This document shows positions 6,221-7,776 of a stretch of 7,776 bases of DNA, piece by piece. Source of the DNA: Burkholderia gladioli (GTDB taxonomy: Bacteria; Pseudomonadota; Gammaproteobacteria; Burkholderiales; Burkholderiaceae); contig WNEB01000062.1 of the NCBI GenBank assembly GCA_009914575.1, positions 1 to 7,776 of the forward strand. Direction: 5' to 3'. The notes under the pieces are model-generated. The model did no database searches, was not told the origin of the DNA, and saw only the letters and a program-made list of their open reading frames with translations. A program made the position numbers and the translations under genes. Every line of letters begins with the position of its first letter. The stretch's first letter is position 1.

Positions 6221-6226
6221 TAAAAT
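6221..6226 (+). promoter_or_regulatory. Probable -10 box of the pyrF promoter
   Basis: TAAAAT, preceded by GGG, lies 32 bases before the pyrF ATG in the only AT-rich patch of the gap. A TTGCGG at 6193-6198 is 22 bases away, too far for a normal -35, so I see no clear -35. The shifted epimerase frame happens to end inside this box. Confidence 0.45.
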
Positions 6227-6258
6227 ACGCGGCATTTCTCACCCGATCCGCCGCGAAC

Positions 6259-7086
6259 ATGTCCGCTCCGCTGACCTTCATCGATACGCTGCGCGCCGCC
6301 TGGCAGCGCACGAACTCCCTGCTCTGCGTCGGTCTCGATCCCGAACCGACGCGGTTCCCCGCCCATCTGGCGAACCGCCCCGAAGCGATCTTCGACTTCT
6401 GCCGCGAGATCGTCGACGCCACCGCGCCCTACACGAGCGCGTTCAAGCCGCAGATCGCCTACTTCGCCGCGCACCGCGCCGAAGATCAGCTCGAACGGCT
6501 GATCGCGCACATCCACCTGCAGCACCCGGGCCTCCCGGTTGTGCTCGACGCCAAGCGCGGCGACATCGGCAGCACCGCCGAGCAGTACGCGCGCGAGGCG
6601 TTCGAGCGCTATCGCGCCGACGCGGTGACGGTGAATCCGTACATGGGCTACGACTCGATCGAGCCGTACCTGGCGTACGAGGACAAGGGCGTGGTGGTGC
6701 TGTGCCGCACCTCGAACCCGGGCGGCTCGGATCTGCAGTTCCTCGAAACGGGCGACCGTCCGCTCTATCAGGTGGTGGCCCAGCTGGCCGCCGGCAAGTG
6801 GAACGCGAAGACGGGCCAGCTCGCGCTGGTGGTCGGCGCGACGTTCCCGAAGGAAATCGAGATCGTGCGCGGCATCGTCGGCGACATGCCGCTGCTGATT
6901 CCCGGCGTGGGCGCGCAGGGCGGCGACGTGCAGGCGCCCGTGTCCGCCGGCCGCACGGCCGACGGCGGCGGCATGATGATCAATTCCTCGCGCGCGATTC
7001 TTTACGCGAGCAACGGCGAGGATTTCGCCGAGGCTGCCGCGCGCGCCGCGCAGGCCACGCGCGACGCGATCAACGCGCATCGCTGA
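6259..7086 (+). CDS. pyrF: Orotidine 5'-phosphate decarboxylase (PyrF), type 2
   Basis: PyrF removes CO2 from orotidine 5'-monophosphate to give UMP, the last step of de novo pyrimidine synthesis, in the cytoplasm. The ATG at 6259 gives 275 residues, beginning [17 protein letters not shown] and matching the longer bacterial type 2 form (about 270-280 residues). It has [10 protein letters not shown] (Asp27), FKPQIAYF, the catalytic [10 protein letters not shown] (Asp97, Lys99, Asp102), [14 protein letters not shown], and the phosphate-binding PGVGAQGGD (215-223) and NSSRAILYA (Arg245). No defects are visible, in contrast to the arabinose operon upstream. It probably has its own promoter (TAAAAT at 6221) and ends at a strong terminator shared with convergent pncC. 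The open frame extends upstream to 6193, but that part precedes the promoter. Confidence 0.97.
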   Translation: MSAPLTFIDTLRAAWQRTNSLLCVGLDPEPTRFPAHLANRPEAIFDFCREIVDATAPYTSAFKPQIAYFAAHRAEDQLERLIAHIHLQHPGLPVVLDAKRGDIGSTAEQYAREAFERYRADAVTVNPYMGYDSIEPYLAYEDKGVVVLCRTSNPGGSDLQFLETGDRPLYQVVAQLAAGKWNAKTGQLALVVGATFPKEIEIVRGIVGDMPLLIPGVGAQGGDVQAPVSAGRTADGGGMMINSSRAILYASNGEDFAEAAARAAQATRDAINAHR

Positions 7087-7114
7087 TCGAACCGCCGCGA
7101 CAACGGCGGCAATG

Positions 7115-7153
7115 AAAAAAGCGCCCGAGGCAGCGATGCCCGGGCGCTTTTTT
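7115..7153. terminator. Bidirectional intrinsic terminator between pyrF and pncC
   Basis: GCGCCCG (7121-7127) pairs with CGGGCGC (7141-7147), and inside it GGCA (7129-7132) pairs with TGCC (7137-7140) around a GCGA loop, with one bulged A. TTTTTT (7148-7153) follows and AAAAAA (7115-7120) precedes, so it can stop transcription in both directions. It lies 28 bases after the pyrF stop and 18 bases past the pncC stop. Confidence 0.93.
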
Positions 7154-7171
7154 CATCCGAGGGAACGCGGT

Positions 7172-7646
7172 TCAGCGCTCGCGTTCGTCGAGCAGCTTGA
7201 GCAGCTTGAGCAGCTTGAGCAGCTTGAGCAGCCCGCGCAGCGCATGCACGGCGGCCTGCACGCGGATCTGTTCGCGATCGCCGCGAAACACGAGCGTTTC
7301 GACCTCGGTGTGCAGCCGGTTGCTCCAGCCGAACGAGACGGTGCCCACCGGCTTGTGCTCGGAGCCGCCGCCGGGGCCGGCGATGCCCGTCACCGACAGC
7401 GCCACCTGCGCGCGGCTGTTGCGCAGCGCGCCTTCGGACATCGCGCGTGCCACCGGTTCGCTGACGGCGCCGTGCTTATCGATCAGCTCGGGCGGCACGC
7501 CGATCATCTCGCTCTTGGCCTGGTTCGAATACGTGACGAAGCCGCGCTCGAACCAGCCGCTGCTGCCGGAGATGTCGGTGACGGCGGTGGCGATCATGCC
7601 GCCCGTGCAGGATTCGGCGGTCGCGAGCATCAGGTGTTCGTCGCGC
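7172..7646 (-). pseudogene. pncC: Nicotinamide-nucleotide amidase PncC (CinA C-terminal family), 5' end cut by an IS
   Basis: PncC deamidates nicotinamide mononucleotide to nicotinate mononucleotide in the pyridine nucleotide cycle. The minus-strand frame holds HLMLATAESCTGGMIATAVT, with the conserved ESCTGG serine, then GWFERGFVTYSNQAK, KHGAVSEPVARAM and VALSVTGIAGPGGG. It ends LLDERER at a TGA at 7174-7172. About 157 residues remain, against roughly 165-180 in family members. The missing N-terminal part (about 15-20 residues, with the normal start) is cut off by the IS5-type element at 7647. The frame stays open into the IS as far as a TTG at 7693, encoding unrelated residues (RVNVNGSRSIYATTP). 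A chimeric protein is conceivable, because the catalytic core is complete, but its expression signals are displaced. Confidence 0.85.
7191..7232 (-). repeat. 9-bp in-frame tandem repeat at the pncC 3' end
   Basis: AGCAGCTTG is repeated four times plus six bases of a fifth copy (7191-7232), all identical. On the minus strand it encodes LLKLLKLLKLLKLL just before the C-terminal DERER. The unit is a multiple of three, so gain or loss of units changes length without shifting frame. It probably arose by slippage from a single LLKLL. Confidence 0.95.
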
Positions 7647-7776
7647 GGCGTTGTTGCATAAATCGAGCGAGATCCGTTGACGTTTACGCGCAACGGTCGC
7701 GGGGCCAGCCTCCTATCAAGTCAGATTCCAGAGTAACTGCCTAATTTTTGACAAGAAAATGCGCAAGGACATACAC
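7647..7776 (+). mobile_element. IS5-family (IS903-type) insertion sequence, left end only
   Basis: The element starts with GGCGTTGTTGCATAAATC (7647-7664), which matches the known IS903 terminal repeat GGCTTTGTTGAATAAATC at 16 of 18 positions. It continues off the right edge. A transposase start lies 112 bases inside. IS903-type elements usually give 9-bp target duplications; the nine bases outside are TCGTCGCGC (7638-7646), to be compared with the unseen right flank. It interrupts pncC near its N-terminus, facing opposite to it. Confidence 0.8.
7759..7776 (+). CDS. IS5-family transposase, first six codons (partial)
   Basis: ATG at 7759 begins MRKDIH and runs off the window. This N-terminus is one I recognise from Burkholderia-type IS5 transposases, and its distance from the terminal repeat fits. 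The call rests mainly on the IS end, because six residues alone identify little. No strong ribosome-binding site precedes it. Confidence 0.6.

Noticed and set aside
6193..6226. TTGCGG as the -35 partner of TAAAAT
   Set aside because: The 22-base spacer is too long for a sigma-70 promoter, so only the -10 was annotated.
7191..7232. CRISPR-like or regulatory repeat array
   Set aside because: The units are nine bases, contiguous without spacers, and lie in frame inside pncC, so it is a coding microsatellite.

Overview
The window is GC-rich chromosomal DNA that looks like a Burkholderiaceae genome, most likely Burkholderia sensu stricto. The pyrF and pncC proteins, the araFGH-SDR-epimerase gene order and the types of insertion sequence all read as Burkholderia-like. 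This is recognition by eye, not a database result. The lineage looks rich in IS elements and is losing a sugar-use operon.

Left edge (1-509): the 5' end of an ISL3-family IS (transposase N-terminus on the minus strand, terminal repeat ending at 148); a 93-base scrap of an IS3-family transposase C-terminus (151-243); then a 265-bp miniature element (245-509) whose ends resemble the ISL3-type terminal repeat.

Middle (510-6176): an L-arabinose-type ABC uptake operon, plus strand, in the order araF, araG, araH, SDR dehydrogenase, aldose 1-epimerase. Nearly every gene is damaged. araF has lost its promoter, signal peptide and about 55 N-terminal codons. araG carries a second, inverted copy of the 265-bp element (2037-2301) with an exact 8-bp target duplication, and its reading frame stays open. 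AraH lacks a short conserved loop. The SDR lacks the stretch that normally holds strand beta-2. The epimerase has a 4-base duplication near its 3' end and a strong start signal in the wrong frame.

Right edge (6177-7776): an intact pyrF (orotidine 5'-phosphate decarboxylase), a terminator shared with the convergent pncC gene, and pncC itself, cut near its N-terminus by an IS5-family (IS903-type) element that runs off the window.

Main result: the two 265-bp copies form a MITE-like family, probably mobilised in trans by an ISL3-type transposase. Element plus target duplication is 273 bp, exactly 91 codons, and each orientation has one stop-free phase. Insertion can therefore add a peptide instead of truncating the host gene. 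Copy 1 has unmatched flanks, which suggests recombination between copies removed the 5' part of araF.
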